Positions 1 through 7,499 are shown, counted from the first letter of the stretch. The stretch is 33,672 nt of DNA from CAYRCU01 sp964422865 (GCA_964422865.1 CAYRCU010000009.1:1-33672); one strand, 5' to 3'. The notes: a model not told the origin generated them from the sequence alone. Made by a program: numbers and translations.

Positions 1-419
1 ATTTTTACTCCCATGGAACGGGCTGTTCCTTCTACAATGCGCTTTGCGGCTTCGATGTCATCGGTGTTTAAGTCTGCCAATTTTTCTTTTGCGATTTCTT
101 CTACTTGTGAGAGGCTTAGGGTGCCTGCGGTTTCGCGCGGGGTTGCTCCCGACCCTTTTTTGATTTTTAAGGTTTTTTTAATCATTTCGCTTACCGGAGG
201 AAGGCGCAGTTCAAAGTCGAATGACCGATCTTCGTAGATTGTGATTACTGCGGGGACAACCTGGCCGCGTTTGTCTGAGGTTTTGTCGTTATATGCTTTT
301 ACAAAGTCCATGATGGCGACGCCGTGCTGTCCTAGAATTGGGCCCAAGGGAGGAGCCGGGTTAGCTTCGCCACCCTTTAAATTTACCTTTACTACTGTTT
401 TTACCTTTTTTGCAGCCAT
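1..419 (-). CDS. rplK: 50S ribosomal protein L11 (3' end cut by window edge)
   Basis: Reads MAAKKVKTVVKVNLKGG from the ATG at 419, then the glycine/proline-rich stretch PAPPLGPILGQHG typical of the L11 N-terminal domain, and later the conserved C-terminal rRNA-binding part (KIKKGSG, then the end RSMGVK). L11 binds the GTPase-associated region of 23S rRNA and supports factor-dependent GTP hydrolysis. About 139 codons are present and no stop is reached before base 1. The family is about 141 aa, so only a few residues are missing. It lies downstream of secE-nusG in the usual bacterial order, but about 1.1 kb of repeat-rich DNA and a small ORF separate it from nusG, so it probably needs its own promoter. 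Confidence 0.97.
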   Translation of the reverse strand, partial: MAAKKVKTVVKVNLKGGEANPAPPLGPILGQHGVAIMDFVKAYNDKTSDKRGQVVPAVITIYEDRSFDFELRLPPVSEMIKKTLKIKKGSGATPRETAGTLSLSQVEEIAKEKLADLNTDDIEAAKRIVEGTARSMGVK

Positions 420-454
420 TTTTTACTTTGTGTTTTTAGTGCAGCGTGGAAGGG

Positions 455-460
455 AATATA
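455..460 (-). promoter_or_regulatory. possible -10 box for rplK
   Basis: On the minus strand TATATT lies 35 nt upstream of the rplK start, and no good -35 is seen. Two small inverted repeats sit just upstream (GATGT/ACATC at 470-482 and ACCTCGT/ACGAGGT at 484-510). This is the only regulatory-looking sequence between the REP-like array and rplK. The call is weak. Confidence 0.3.
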
Positions 461-551
461 GAAGCCTTCGATGTGCTACATCTACCTCGTGTGATTTGTG
501 TCAACGAGGTGCAAGTATTTTAGCGCCTGGATATATGTTTGTAAAGGTTTG

Positions 552-1290
552 AGGGTGGATTCCCGCTCCCCGTTTTCACCGAGGACAGGCTTCGCGGGAA
601 TGACAAAGGGGGGCGGGTGGCAATGAGGGGGAATGACAATGGGGAGCGGGAATGACAATGGATATACCCTGTCATTCCCGACTTGATCGGGAATCTAGGA
701 GACAAAAGGTCATTCCCTCTGGATTCCCGCTCCCCGTTTTCACTGGGGACAGGTTTCGNNNNNNNNNNNNNNNNNNNNNNNNNNNNNNNNNNNNNNNNNN
801 NNNNNNNNNNNNNNNNNNNNNNNNNNNNNNNNNNNNNNNNNNNNNNNNNNNNNNNNNNCGGGAATGACAAGTGTGTGTCATTCCCGACTTGATCGGGAAT
901 CTAGGAGACAAAGGTCATTCCCTCTGGATTCCCGCTCCCCGTTTTCACTGGGGACAGGTTCCGCGGGAATGACAATGGGGGGCGGGAATGACAATGGATA
1001 TACCCTGTCATTCCCGACTTTTCCTACTGTCATTCCCTCTGGATTCCCGCTCCCCGTTTTCACTGGGGACAGGTTTCGCGGGAATGACAAGTGTGTGTCA
1101 TTCCCGACTTGATCGGGAATCTAGGAGACAAAGTGTCATTCCCTCTGGATTCCCGCTTCCGCGGGAATGACAAAGAGGGAGCGGAAATGACAATGGGGGG
1201 CGGGTGGCAATGAGGGGGAGTGACAGTGGGAGGTGGGAGTGACAGTGGGTGTACCCTGTCATTCCCGACTTGATCGGGAATCTGGGGATG
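552..1290. repeat. REP-like extragenic palindrome array (array 1)
   Basis: This stretch is filled with variants of two palindromic modules. One is ATTCCCGA-cttga-TCGGGAAT, seen near 674, 880, 1100 and 1261. The other is GATTCCCGC...GCGGGAATGAC with an inner CCCCGTTTTCACTGGGG hairpin. They are joined by degenerate GGGGGCGGGAATGACAAT-type links. A segment of about 55 bp starting near 859 recurs almost unchanged near 1079. The modules fold as strong hairpins on either strand. They separate nusG and its trailing ORF from rplK, and the C-terminus of that ORF runs into the last unit. Many overlapping open frames here (CHSRLDRESR-like) are repeat artefacts. Confidence 0.9.
759..858. other. assembly gap (100 N)
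   Basis: Exactly 100 consecutive N bases occur inside the palindrome array. This length is a common convention for a scaffold gap of unknown size. The flanks (ending aggtttcg and starting cgggaatgac) are matching ends of the repeat module, so the number of repeat units here is not known. Confidence 0.97.
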
Positions 1291-1510
1291 GAGGGTTCTT
1301 TGAAGGAATAGCAGGAGGGAGAGCGGTGTCGACTACTGTTTCACGACTGATTATTCCTTGTTTTGCGGCATCTATGAGTTGTTGCCTGAGTCTGCTTACA
1401 GTGTTTGGATCGTTTTCTATAGCTGCTTTTTCGATTTGCTCGGCGACTTTTAGGCGGTCTTTTTCTTCTTCTGAGGTTAGTGGTTTGGGTCTGGTTTCTT
1501 TGTCGTACAT
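1259..1510 (-). CDS. small hypothetical protein following nusG
   Basis: An 83-aa highly charged, predicted mostly helical protein (MYDKETRPKPLTSEEEKDRL...). It starts 9 nt after the nusG stop, which suggests co-transcription with secE-nusG. About 65 residues look like genuine coding sequence, with a helix-rich segment EQIEKAAIENDPNTVSRLRQ. The last residues (SPDSRSSRE) are encoded by the edge of the REP-like array, so the natural C-terminus has probably been replaced or extended by repeat insertion. I do not recognise a family and no function can be assigned. Confidence 0.55.
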   Translation of the reverse strand: MYDKETRPKPLTSEEEKDRLKVAEQIEKAAIENDPNTVSRLRQQLIDAAKQGIISRETVVDTALPPAIPSKNPPSPDSRSSRE

Positions 1511-1519
1511 AACAGTGTT

Positions 1520-2146
1520 TTAGACTTTTGTAACCTGGAGAAAGTCGAGTTCCACGGGAGTTTCCCGGCCGAAGATTGAAACTGAAACTTTTACTTTTCC
1601 TTTTATTTCGTCTACTTCGCTAACTGTACCCAAAAAGTCACTGAAAGGCCCGTCCGTGATTTTGACCGCTTCGCCAACTGTGAGTTTTGTTTTGAATCTG
1701 GGTGCGGGGGAGGAAATGAATTTTTGAATGTTTATAACTTCGGATTCGGCAAGAGGGGTGGGTTTGTTTCCGACTCCCACAAACCCCGTGATTCCCGGAG
1801 TTGTCCTGACTGCCAGCCAGGAGTTGTCGTTTAGGATCATTTTAACGAGGAGATATCCCGGGAAGATTTTTTCTTTTATGTTTTGCTTTTTGCCTCCACG
1901 GATAACAACTTTGTCTTGAGTGGGGATGAGGAGTTCAAAGATGCTTTCTTTTAGATCCATGGTTTCCACCCTTTGACGGAGAGTTTCTGCCACACGGGCT
2001 TCGTGTCCCGAGGAGGTGTGGACGACATACCACTTTGCTTTATTATTTTCCTTTTTGTTTATTATAATATGGCCGGGGATTTTTTTTGATCCCGTACCTT
2101 TTTCAAAAACTCCTTCCGAGTGGGTTTGTTTTGTTGGTTTGTTCAT
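1520..2146 (-). CDS. nusG: transcription termination/antitermination factor NusG
   Basis: 208 aa. After a poorly conserved N-terminal extension of about 37 residues comes the NGN domain (KWYVVHTSSGHEARVAETL, then IFPGYLLVKM and VRTTPGITGFVG). The C-terminal KOW domain follows (VGEAVKITDGPFSDFLGTV). NusG binds RNA polymerase, promotes processivity and couples to Rho or ribosomes. The extension is absent from E. coli NusG, so internal starts are possible, but the ATG at 2146 is the first in frame and lies 7 nt after the secE stop. This is the standard secE-nusG pairing. Confidence 0.97.
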   Translation of the reverse strand: MNKPTKQTHSEGVFEKGTGSKKIPGHIIINKKENNKAKWYVVHTSSGHEARVAETLRQRVETMDLKESIFELLIPTQDKVVIRGGKKQNIKEKIFPGYLLVKMILNDNSWLAVRTTPGITGFVGVGNKPTPLAESEVINIQKFISSPAPRFKTKLTVGEAVKITDGPFSDFLGTVSEVDEIKGKVKVSVSIFGRETPVELDFLQVTKV

Positions 2147-2153
2147 GATTATT

Positions 2154-2339
2154 TTATTGAGTGAGAATTGTTTTTAATAGATTTGTAAATATATAGTCAA
2201 GTGCTCCCACATATCCGCCAACAATTGCGGAGATTATAAGAACAACGAGAGTTAATTTTATAACCTCATCGCGCTTGGGCCAGACCACTTTTGTAAGTTC
2301 GCTTTTGACTTCTTTTAGATATGAAAATACTTTGTTCAT
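2154..2339 (-). CDS. secE: preprotein translocase subunit SecE
   Basis: 61 aa from the ATG at 2339. It contains the conserved amphipathic helix FSYLKEVKSELTKVVWPKRDEV followed by one membrane span (LTLVVLIISAIVGGYVGAL). This is the single-span short form of SecE, which clamps SecY in the translocon. A GTG ten codons upstream (2369) is also in frame but would fall at the predicted transcription start. The ATG at 2339 gives the usual N-terminus, although no clear Shine-Dalgarno precedes it. It heads the secE-nusG unit. Confidence 0.93.
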   Translation of the reverse strand: MNKVFSYLKEVKSELTKVVWPKRDEVIKLTLVVLIISAIVGGYVGALDYIFTNLLKTILTQ

Positions 2340-2372
2340 GAGTGAGAAGAAAAAACCTGACTGACGCACGAA

Positions 2373-2400
2373 AGTATAGCATAAAGAACTTGAAAGTAAA
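2373..2400 (-). promoter_or_regulatory. promoter for secE-nusG
   Basis: Minus strand TTTACT (2400-2395), a 16-nt spacer and TATACT (2378-2373). The predicted start is near 2366, which gives a leader of about 27 nt to the secE ATG. Confidence 0.6.
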
Positions 2401-2420
2401 AGACATTTAAAGGTGTTAAT

Positions 2421-3083
2421 ATGTTTAATATGAGTGTTGGGTTTGAGTTTGAAGAGCGGTATTGGGATGGGGGACTTTTGGTTGCCGGATTGGACGAAGT
2501 GGGGAGGGGAGCGTTTGCGGGGCCTTTGGTTTGTGGGGGTGTTGTTTTTCCTCCTGGGATTTGGAGAGTGTATGGTAAAAGTGGGGTGCGGATTGATGAC
2601 AGCAAGAAACTTACCCGAAAGAGCAGGGAGGTGGCAAGTTTGTGGATTAAAAAAAATGCGCTTTCCTGGAGTGTGGGAGAGGCTTGTGTGGAAGAAGTCA
2701 ATGAGTTAGGGGTAAAGGGGGCGCTGAATTTGGCTTTTGGGAGAGCGCTTGAGGGCTTGAGGGTTGAAGTGGGCCATGTGCTTTTGGATGGCAATGGAAG
2801 AATTGAAGGGTATAAGGGCGGGCTTACTTCAATTATTGGGGGAGATGGGAAAGCTTTTTCTATAGCGGCGGCTTCTATAATAGCGAAGGTCCATAGGGAT
2901 AAGATATTGTGCGACGTTGGAAAAATGCCCAAATATTCCGCATATCGTTGGTACAAAAATATGGGATATGGAACCGCTGAGCATTTGAAAGCCTTATTAA
3001 AATACGGACAAACCGATTACCACAGGAAACAATTTGTAAAAACTTTCCTATTTAATAATTCTTCTGCTTTTCGAGCTCGATGA
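2421..3083 (+). CDS. rnhB: ribonuclease HII
   Basis: 220 aa. It carries the family signatures LDEVGRG (D25, E26), DDSKKL (about 59-64), LLDGNG (D123) and AAASIIAKVHRD (D160), which together form the metal-binding active site. RNase HII removes ribonucleotides misincorporated in DNA and degrades RNA in RNA-DNA hybrids. The C-terminal YGTAEHLKAL...HRKQF block is also typical. An AAAGGTG Shine-Dalgarno lies 5 nt before the ATG, so this is one of the genes with a conventional ribosome site. It is divergent from secE and overlaps the 3' end of rpsU tail to tail by 32 nt. Confidence 0.96.
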   Translation: MFNMSVGFEFEERYWDGGLLVAGLDEVGRGAFAGPLVCGGVVFPPGIWRVYGKSGVRIDDSKKLTRKSREVASLWIKKNALSWSVGEACVEEVNELGVKGALNLAFGRALEGLRVEVGHVLLDGNGRIEGYKGGLTSIIGGDGKAFSIAAASIIAKVHRDKILCDVGKMPKYSAYRWYKNMGYGTAEHLKALLKYGQTDYHRKQFVKTFLFNNSSAFRAR

Positions 3084-3246
3084 GAAACTTTACTCTCTTT
3101 TTTTTCTCTGCTCTTTTTTCTGAATCTTTTTTGTGGCGGGAACGCTCTTTATGTTCCAATAGAAGCTTGCTCGCTAGAACTTTCTTCCTGAAGCGAGAAA
3201 TGAGTTTTTCGTCTGATTCTCCTCGTTGTTTTTTGACAACTACCAT
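3052..3246 (-). CDS. rpsU: 30S ribosomal protein S21
   Basis: 64 aa from the ATG at 3246 (MVVVKKQRGESDEKLISRFRK...). The very basic helical body with LLEHKERSRHKKDSEKR matches bS21, which binds the 30S platform near the anti-Shine-Dalgarno and helps initiation. Longer upstream frame sequence (HHHTPHPQKK) is not S21-like and is left out. GGGGGC about 15 nt upstream is a loose ribosome site, and a possible -10 (TATATT) lies near 3310. It is convergent with and overlaps rnhB by 32 nt. Confidence 0.88.
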   Translation of the reverse strand: MVVVKKQRGESDEKLISRFRKKVLASKLLLEHKERSRHKKDSEKRAEKKKRVKFLIELEKQKNY

Positions 3247-3373
3247 AATGTGATTGATATCGCCCCCTTTCTTTTGTGGGTGTGGTGTGTGATGATGAAA
3301 GCATAAATATACCACCTCTTAGGGGTGTATTTTAACAGATGGACGGGATGATTTAAAGGATAAAAATAGTCAG

Positions 3374-4153
3374 ATGATTTATTGGAATATATTTAAATTT
3401 AGGTTTTTGAGATTTTTTGCTTATCCGTTTGAGATATTGGCGGGTTTGGTTAAAAGATTTCTCGAGATTGGTTTTTTGATATTTTTGTGGTCGCTTGTTG
3501 CTAAAAATTCTCCCGAGCCTGTCTCAGTGAAGGATATTGCGTCGTATTTTTTTATTGCTATTGGTGTTGGTGATCTGGTGATGGCCAAGTGGGGTTTATT
3601 GAGCAGTCATTTGAGCAGACTGATCAAAGATGGGACTTTAAGCAACCTGCTTATTAAACCGGTGAGCATTATTCCTACCACCTATTTTTCGGCTTTAGGG
3701 AAAAATGGGTTGAGAATTGTTTTGGCTCTAGTGAATATTACTGTGGGGCTTGTTATTAGCCCTCCGGCTTCAGCAGTTTCGATCATGCTTTTTGTTGTGT
3801 TTTTTGTGAATGCTTTTGTTATTGCCTTTTCCTATAATATATTGTTGGCATCGATTTGTTTTCATTTTACAGAGGCTTCCGGGATTAGGAATTCGGTTGA
3901 GCATGTGGGCAGAATTTTTTCGGGGGCTCTTGCTCCGCTTTATTTATTTCCGGATTCGCTTAGAAAAATTGTCAGATTGACTCCGTTCCCAAGTATTGTT
4001 TACGGCCCAACTAATGCTTTAAGTACCGTTTTTATTGACTCTCAGGTTCTTGTGGACATTTTGATTGGCCTTTTTTGGGCAGTGTTATTGGGTTTTGGCG
4101 CGAAAGTTTTTTGGCGTTATTCATTAAAAAGATATGAAGCTATCGGAATTTAG
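3374..4153 (+). CDS. ABC-2 type permease, first subunit (DUF990-like)
   Basis: 259 aa with about six hydrophobic segments, starting MIYWNIFKFRFLRFFAYPFEI. The pattern of an N-terminal RFLRFFAYPFE amphipath, a cytoplasmic loop with SNLLIKPVS, and a final large span resembles the ABC-2 (DUF990/COG3694-type) permeases. These pair with a second permease and a COG4586-type ATPase, exactly the next two genes. The likely role is an inner-membrane half of an exporter. The substrate cannot be read from sequence; lipids, glycans or drugs are possible for the family. It overlaps the next gene by 20 nt, implying translational coupling. Confidence 0.85.
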   Translation: MIYWNIFKFRFLRFFAYPFEILAGLVKRFLEIGFLIFLWSLVAKNSPEPVSVKDIASYFFIAIGVGDLVMAKWGLLSSHLSRLIKDGTLSNLLIKPVSIIPTTYFSALGKNGLRIVLALVNITVGLVISPPASAVSIMLFVVFFVNAFVIAFSYNILLASICFHFTEASGIRNSVEHVGRIFSGALAPLYLFPDSLRKIVRLTPFPSIVYGPTNALSTVFIDSQVLVDILIGLFWAVLLGFGAKVFWRYSLKRYEAIGI

Positions 4154-4961
4154 GCAGGGTTTGAGCCTCAGACTAAGGATATTAAGGGCAAGCCTGGTTT
4201 TTACTTTTCAGCAGGAAACAGCCTATTGGACGGAAAACTGGGCAAATGTTTTATCTACATTTTTTTATACAGTTTCCATGATTCTTTTTATTAATATTAT
4301 GTATTCGAATACAGATTTGATTGCGGGATATAACAGGAATGAGATGCTTCTATTTTTGTTTGTTGGACAGTTTGGATTTTATTTGAGTGGTTGGTTGTAT
4401 TATTCAATTCTGCCGAGTTTAATAAGGGATGTTAATAATGGCAGTCTTGATTTTGTGTTGGTTAAGCCCGTGCCATCGCTTTTTTATGTTACCTTTAGGG
4501 AACTTAAAGTGTTTACAATAATTCGTGACGGGCTTCCGCCGATGGTCGCTCTGGGGCTGTATATGAATTGGGCTGAGCTTAATCTGTCTGCTGCAAATTT
4601 TTTTGTCGGGTTTGTTATTGTTTTTCTTGGGATAATGAGTGCTCACGTTTTTCATTTCCTTTTTACAATTCCTGTTTTTTGGCTGGGGGAAAGCTCGAAC
4701 CTTTTAGATATGAGTGGTCATTTTGAACATAATGTGGGCAAGACGGTTCCGTTTGAAGGTTTTGGAATACAGCTTCGGACTTTGTTTACGACTTTTATTC
4801 CTGTTTTGATTTCGACCGGAGTGGCAACTTCGGTTATGCTTGGGAAGTCGCGGGCTTTGCCGATGTTGACTCTATCTGCCTTGGTGGCGTTGTCTTTTTT
4901 GGTGATTATGAATGTGGTTTGGAAGCTGGCTCTTAGATCCTACTCGTCAGCATCTTCATAG
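4134..4961 (+). CDS. ABC-2 type permease, second subunit (DUF990-like)
   Basis: 275 aa, a paralogue-like partner of the preceding permease. It has an N-terminal FTFQQETAYWTENWANVLSTFFYT segment, a loop NNGSLDFVLVKPVPSLFYVTF that matches the LIKPVS region of the first subunit, and about six membrane spans. It would form the heterodimeric membrane channel of the exporter. It starts inside the 3' end of the first permease (20-nt overlap) and is followed after 15 nt by the ATPase, so the three genes form one operon. Confidence 0.85.
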   Translation: MKLSEFRQGLSLRLRILRASLVFTFQQETAYWTENWANVLSTFFYTVSMILFINIMYSNTDLIAGYNRNEMLLFLFVGQFGFYLSGWLYYSILPSLIRDVNNGSLDFVLVKPVPSLFYVTFRELKVFTIIRDGLPPMVALGLYMNWAELNLSAANFFVGFVIVFLGIMSAHVFHFLFTIPVFWLGESSNLLDMSGHFEHNVGKTVPFEGFGIQLRTLFTTFIPVLISTGVATSVMLGKSRALPMLTLSALVALSFLVIMNVVWKLALRSYSSASS

Positions 4962-4976
4962 TTTAGAATTAGTTTT

Positions 4977-5936
4977 ATGGCAATTTACGTTAAGAACTTA
5001 TTAAAAGAATTTAAAGTTAAGAACAGGTCGGGTTTTTTGAAAGACATGTTTTACCCGTCTTTTAGGAAAGTTGTGGCGGTTAACAATATTAGCTTTGAAA
5101 TTAAGAGGGGCGAATCGGTTGCTTTCCTCGGGCCGAACGGGGCGGGCAAAACTACGACGACAAAAATGTTAACGGGCTTGATTTATCCGACATCCGGAGA
5201 AGTAAAGGTTTTGGGACACTTTCCGTTTGACAGAAAGAAGGAGTTTTTAAGTAAGATTGCACTTGTGATGGGAAACAAGACCGGTCTTGCTTGGGATCTG
5301 ACACCCAGGCAAACTTTTGAATTTCATAAAGGTATTTATCAGATTAGTAGTTCCAGATTTAACAAAAAAATAAAGGAGCTAACAGAAATGCTTGATGTAG
5401 TACCCTTTTTGGATGTGCGTGTTAGAAAGCTTTCACTGGGTGAAAGATTGAAAATGGAAATCATTGCTTCAATTCTTCATGATCCGGAAGTTTTGTTTTT
5501 GGATGAGCCGACAATAGGTCTTGATATAATTTCCAGGCAAAAAATTAGAACCTTTTTTCGCGATATCCAGAAGACGTCGGATATAACTATCCTTTTGACA
5601 AGTCATGATATGTCTGATGTCGAGAAGGTGTGTGATCGCGTGATTGTGATTAACAAGGGATCGATTGTTTATGATAATTCTCTTGAATCTTTAACTGGTG
5701 AATATGTTAAAGAAAAATATCTTAAATTTATCTTTAAAAGAATGCCCAAACGCCAGACAATGGAGAGATACGGGGCTGTTGTTGAGACGGGCGATGGTTA
5801 TTATGTGATAAGGGTTTCGGCGGACAATATGCCTGAAATTATGGACAAGATAACGTCAAAGTACGACCTCTATGACATTGATATTCTTTCAACTCCTCTT
5901 GATGAGATTATTGCCGATCTTTTTAAAAAGAAGTAG
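4977..5936 (+). CDS. ABC transporter ATP-binding protein (COG4586-type)
   Basis: 319 aa. Walker A is GPNGAGKTTT, the Q-loop region is about VMGNKTGLAWDL, the signature is LSLGERLKMEI (a variant of LSGGQ with LGE), Walker B is VLFLDEPTIGLD, and the switch histidine is in LTSHDM. After about residue 235 comes a C-terminal regulatory extension ending LDEIIADLFKKK, as in COG4586 ATPases that serve DUF990 permeases. It powers export by the two preceding permeases at the cytoplasmic face of the membrane. This is the last gene of the operon, and the next gene has its own promoter-like sequence. Confidence 0.93.
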   Translation: MAIYVKNLLKEFKVKNRSGFLKDMFYPSFRKVVAVNNISFEIKRGESVAFLGPNGAGKTTTTKMLTGLIYPTSGEVKVLGHFPFDRKKEFLSKIALVMGNKTGLAWDLTPRQTFEFHKGIYQISSSRFNKKIKELTEMLDVVPFLDVRVRKLSLGERLKMEIIASILHDPEVLFLDEPTIGLDIISRQKIRTFFRDIQKTSDITILLTSHDMSDVEKVCDRVIVINKGSIVYDNSLESLTGEYVKEKYLKFIFKRMPKRQTMERYGAVVETGDGYYVIRVSADNMPEIMDKITSKYDLYDIDILSTPLDEIIADLFKKK

Positions 5937-5960
5937 AAGTGAAATAGTTCTTGCCTTGGG

Positions 5961-5971
5961 TGGTATATAAT
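5961..5971 (+). promoter_or_regulatory. extended -10 promoter
   Basis: TGGTATATAAT contains an extended TGG-TATATA reading and an overlapping TATAAT (5966-5971). It lies 9 nt before the ATG at 5981, so the mRNA would be leaderless or nearly so. No -35 is obvious. Confidence 0.55.
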
Positions 5972-5980
5972 ATTTGTGTT

Positions 5981-6520
5981 ATGAATATTGAGTGTGATAT
6001 TCAGGATATGATAGATGTGGTTGCAGAGAATCCTGGAGTAACACGAGATGGGTTTCTTGACAGGCTGGAGGAGATAGAAGAACGAAAAAGACTGGCGGCT
6101 CAGAGAGAGCAGTATGGTTGTGCCATTGAGAGGGGTCGTGATTCAGTAAGGCGAGTTGCGGAGGTGCTTGAGAGCTTGGGTATTGTAGACTCGGTAAGGG
6201 AGACGGTTTGTGGTGATTGGGAGGATTTGAAGGGCAAAGACTTGGTTGTGTGTCTTAAAAGTGAAGAAGGGAAGGAGGTAAAGGTTGGGGTTCAGGTGAA
6301 GTCCAGTGAGTGGGGTGTTGGAAAATTTGTATCGAACGAGTTGAGAATGGGAAGGACGCTGGAAGAAAGAAAGTTGATTGTAATAAATGGGCAGAAAGAG
6401 TGTGAGGAAATTCGCGAGGATTTTATTTGCGGACTGGAGTCGCTGGGTGATTATTGGAGAAAGTGTGGAGAGCCTATTTTACCTTCGGAGTTGAGGGATT
6501 TATTGGTTCAAGAGGAATAG
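5981..6520 (+). CDS. hypothetical protein, possible PD-(D/E)XK-fold
   Basis: 179 aa, unrecognised. The N-terminal part (about 1-60) is helical and charged (DRLEEIEERKRLAAQREQ). The middle contains KDLVVCL (D87), a turn, then VGVQVKSS (Q105, K107). This D-x(n)-Q-x-K hairpin arrangement is the core signature of PD-(D/E)XK nuclease-like folds, with Gln in place of Glu. The C-terminal third (RKLIVINGQKECEEI) could be the following strand-helix. Function is open: a nuclease of repair or defence type, or a non-catalytic fold member. The start was chosen at the ATG just after a TATAAT box; ten upstream in-frame codons are unlikely to be translated. Confidence 0.6.
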   Translation: MNIECDIQDMIDVVAENPGVTRDGFLDRLEEIEERKRLAAQREQYGCAIERGRDSVRRVAEVLESLGIVDSVRETVCGDWEDLKGKDLVVCLKSEEGKEVKVGVQVKSSEWGVGKFVSNELRMGRTLEERKLIVINGQKECEEIREDFICGLESLGDYWRKCGEPILPSELRDLLVQEE

Positions 6521-6527
6521 GAGCATG

Positions 6528-6806
6528 TTATTTTGAATGGTGTAGTGCGTAGTTTTGTAGCAGTATTCCATAAACCAAGTATCGCTCAGCTTCTTGCATT
6601 GAAACTGTACCATCTTTTCGGGAGGAGATCTCTTGTGCGATTTTTTTGATGTATTTTGCCACTTTTTTTCTTTGAAGTGGTGTGGCCCAGCGTTTGGATT
6701 CTTGGACAAACCTGGTTGCTGCTTGCGTTGACCCTCGTTGTGTTGAATTGGCAACTCTAAAGAGATCGTTTGAAAGTGAACCTATTAGGATTTGTGTTTC
6801 TGTCAC
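6528..6806 (-). CDS. hypothetical protein in operon with DUF5674 gene
   Basis: 92 aa, starting with GTG. It is predicted all-helical and basic in the middle (RKKVAKYIKKIAQEISSRKDG), with no membrane segment. The GTGA start overlaps the stop of the upstream DUF5674 gene by 4 nt, so the two are almost certainly translated together. I do not recognise a family. A regulatory or partner protein for the DUF5674 product is plausible from the coupling alone. Confidence 0.65.
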   Translation of the reverse strand: MTETQILIGSLSNDLFRVANSTQRGSTQAATRFVQESKRWATPLQRKKVAKYIKKIAQEISSRKDGTVSMQEAERYLVYGILLQNYALHHSK

Positions 6807-7141
6807 AAGATTTTGTTAAAAAAATATTCTGTGAGTTTTTTGTATTGTTCTCTGATTTTTTCGTCCTGGATGTCGTTTCTTGTGTTGCCGTCTTTTGGAC
6901 GAATATTGATGAATGAATTAAAGTCAATTTCTTTTGTTTTTAGGTCTATGCCCCCTCCCCAGATGTTGCTTTGGTTGGATCCTTTTTCAAGCAGTATTTG
7001 CTCTCCTTCGAAGTGTCTGTCCATGCCTGCTGAACAAATCTTTCTTTCCAGATCTATTACGGTTTTTATATAAACTTCGTACTGCTCTTTGAGCTTTTTG
7101 ATTTCGTCTTTGGTGAAAGGCTTGGATTTGGTGATGATCAT
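6803..7141 (-). CDS. DUF5674 family protein
   Basis: 112 aa from the ATG at 7141. The block EQYEVYIKTVIDLERKICSAG, then DRHFEGEQILLEKGS, then SNIWGGGIDLKTKEIDFNS and INIRP matches my memory of DUF5674, a small uncharacterised family common in Patescibacteria and some other bacteria. Function unknown. A minus-strand extended -10 (TGATATCAT) ends 8 nt before the ATG, predicting a leaderless mRNA. A six-codon upstream extension from a TTG would overlap that promoter and is rejected. It is divergent from the RelBE-like pair across a palindromic operator candidate. Confidence 0.8.
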   Translation of the reverse strand: MIITKSKPFTKDEIKKLKEQYEVYIKTVIDLERKICSAGMDRHFEGEQILLEKGSNQSNIWGGGIDLKTKEIDFNSFINIRPKDGNTRNDIQDEKIREQYKKLTEYFFNKIL

Positions 7142-7151
7142 TTGAGTAGAT

Positions 7152-7180
7152 GATATCAAAATAAATGTTTTTTTGATATC
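7152..7180. promoter_or_regulatory. palindromic operator candidate between DUF5674 and TA operons
   Basis: Perfect inverted repeat GATATCAAAA (7152-7161) / TTTTGATATC (7171-7180) with a 9-nt spacer. It overlaps the -10 of the leftward DUF5674 gene and lies 15 nt upstream of the -10 (TATACT, 7195-7200) of the rightward antitoxin gene. Antitoxins of the RelB type commonly autorepress through such sites, so one operator could control both operons. Confidence 0.55.
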
Positions 7181-7208
7181 GTGTTTATATAGTGTATACT
7201 AAGTGTAT

Positions 7209-7499
7209 ATGAAGACAGCGGTAATTAATATAAAAACTGATTCTAAGGTAAAAGCCGAAGCTCAAAAGATTGCTTCTGAGCTTGGTTTTAGTTTGAGCTC
7301 TCTTATTAATGGTTATTTGAGACAGCTTATAAAAACAAAAACTGTTAATTTTAGTTTGACTGGGAAAGAGCCGAGCGAGCTTTTAATTAAGGCAATAAAA
7401 GAAGCTGAAAGAGAAAGAGAAAGCGGTGATTATTATAGTTTTGACAACGCTGACCAGGCTTTGGAATACATAGATAAAATAATTAGTAAAGGTGATTAG
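7209..7499 (+). CDS. RelB/DinJ-type antitoxin
   Basis: 96 aa. The N-terminus KTAVINIKTDSKVKAEAQKIASELGFSLSSLINGYLRQLI is the ribbon-helix-helix DNA-binding module of RelB/DinJ antitoxins: a beta strand, then two helices around GFSLSSLIN. The acidic, flexible C-terminus (EREREsGDYYSFDNADQALEYIDKI) would wrap the toxin. It is followed by a RelE-like toxin whose GTG start overlaps this gene's end by 8 nt, the classic antitoxin-toxin order. TATACT ends 8 nt before the ATG. A GTG two codons upstream is possible but too close to the -10. Confidence 0.88.
   Translation: MKTAVINIKTDSKVKAEAQKIASELGFSLSSLINGYLRQLIKTKTVNFSLTGKEPSELLIKAIKEAERERESGDYYSFDNADQALEYIDKIISKGD

Noticed and set aside
652..1170. 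Several overlapping open frames on both strands (CHSRLDRESR-like and MSFPRNLS-like)
   Set aside because: They are translations of the REP-like palindromes, continue through the N gap, and repeat the same phrases in different frames. This is a well-known annotation artefact.
2336..2956. Minus-strand 206-aa Ser/Pro/Thr-rich frame
   Set aside because: It is antisense to rnhB, which carries all catalytic motifs.
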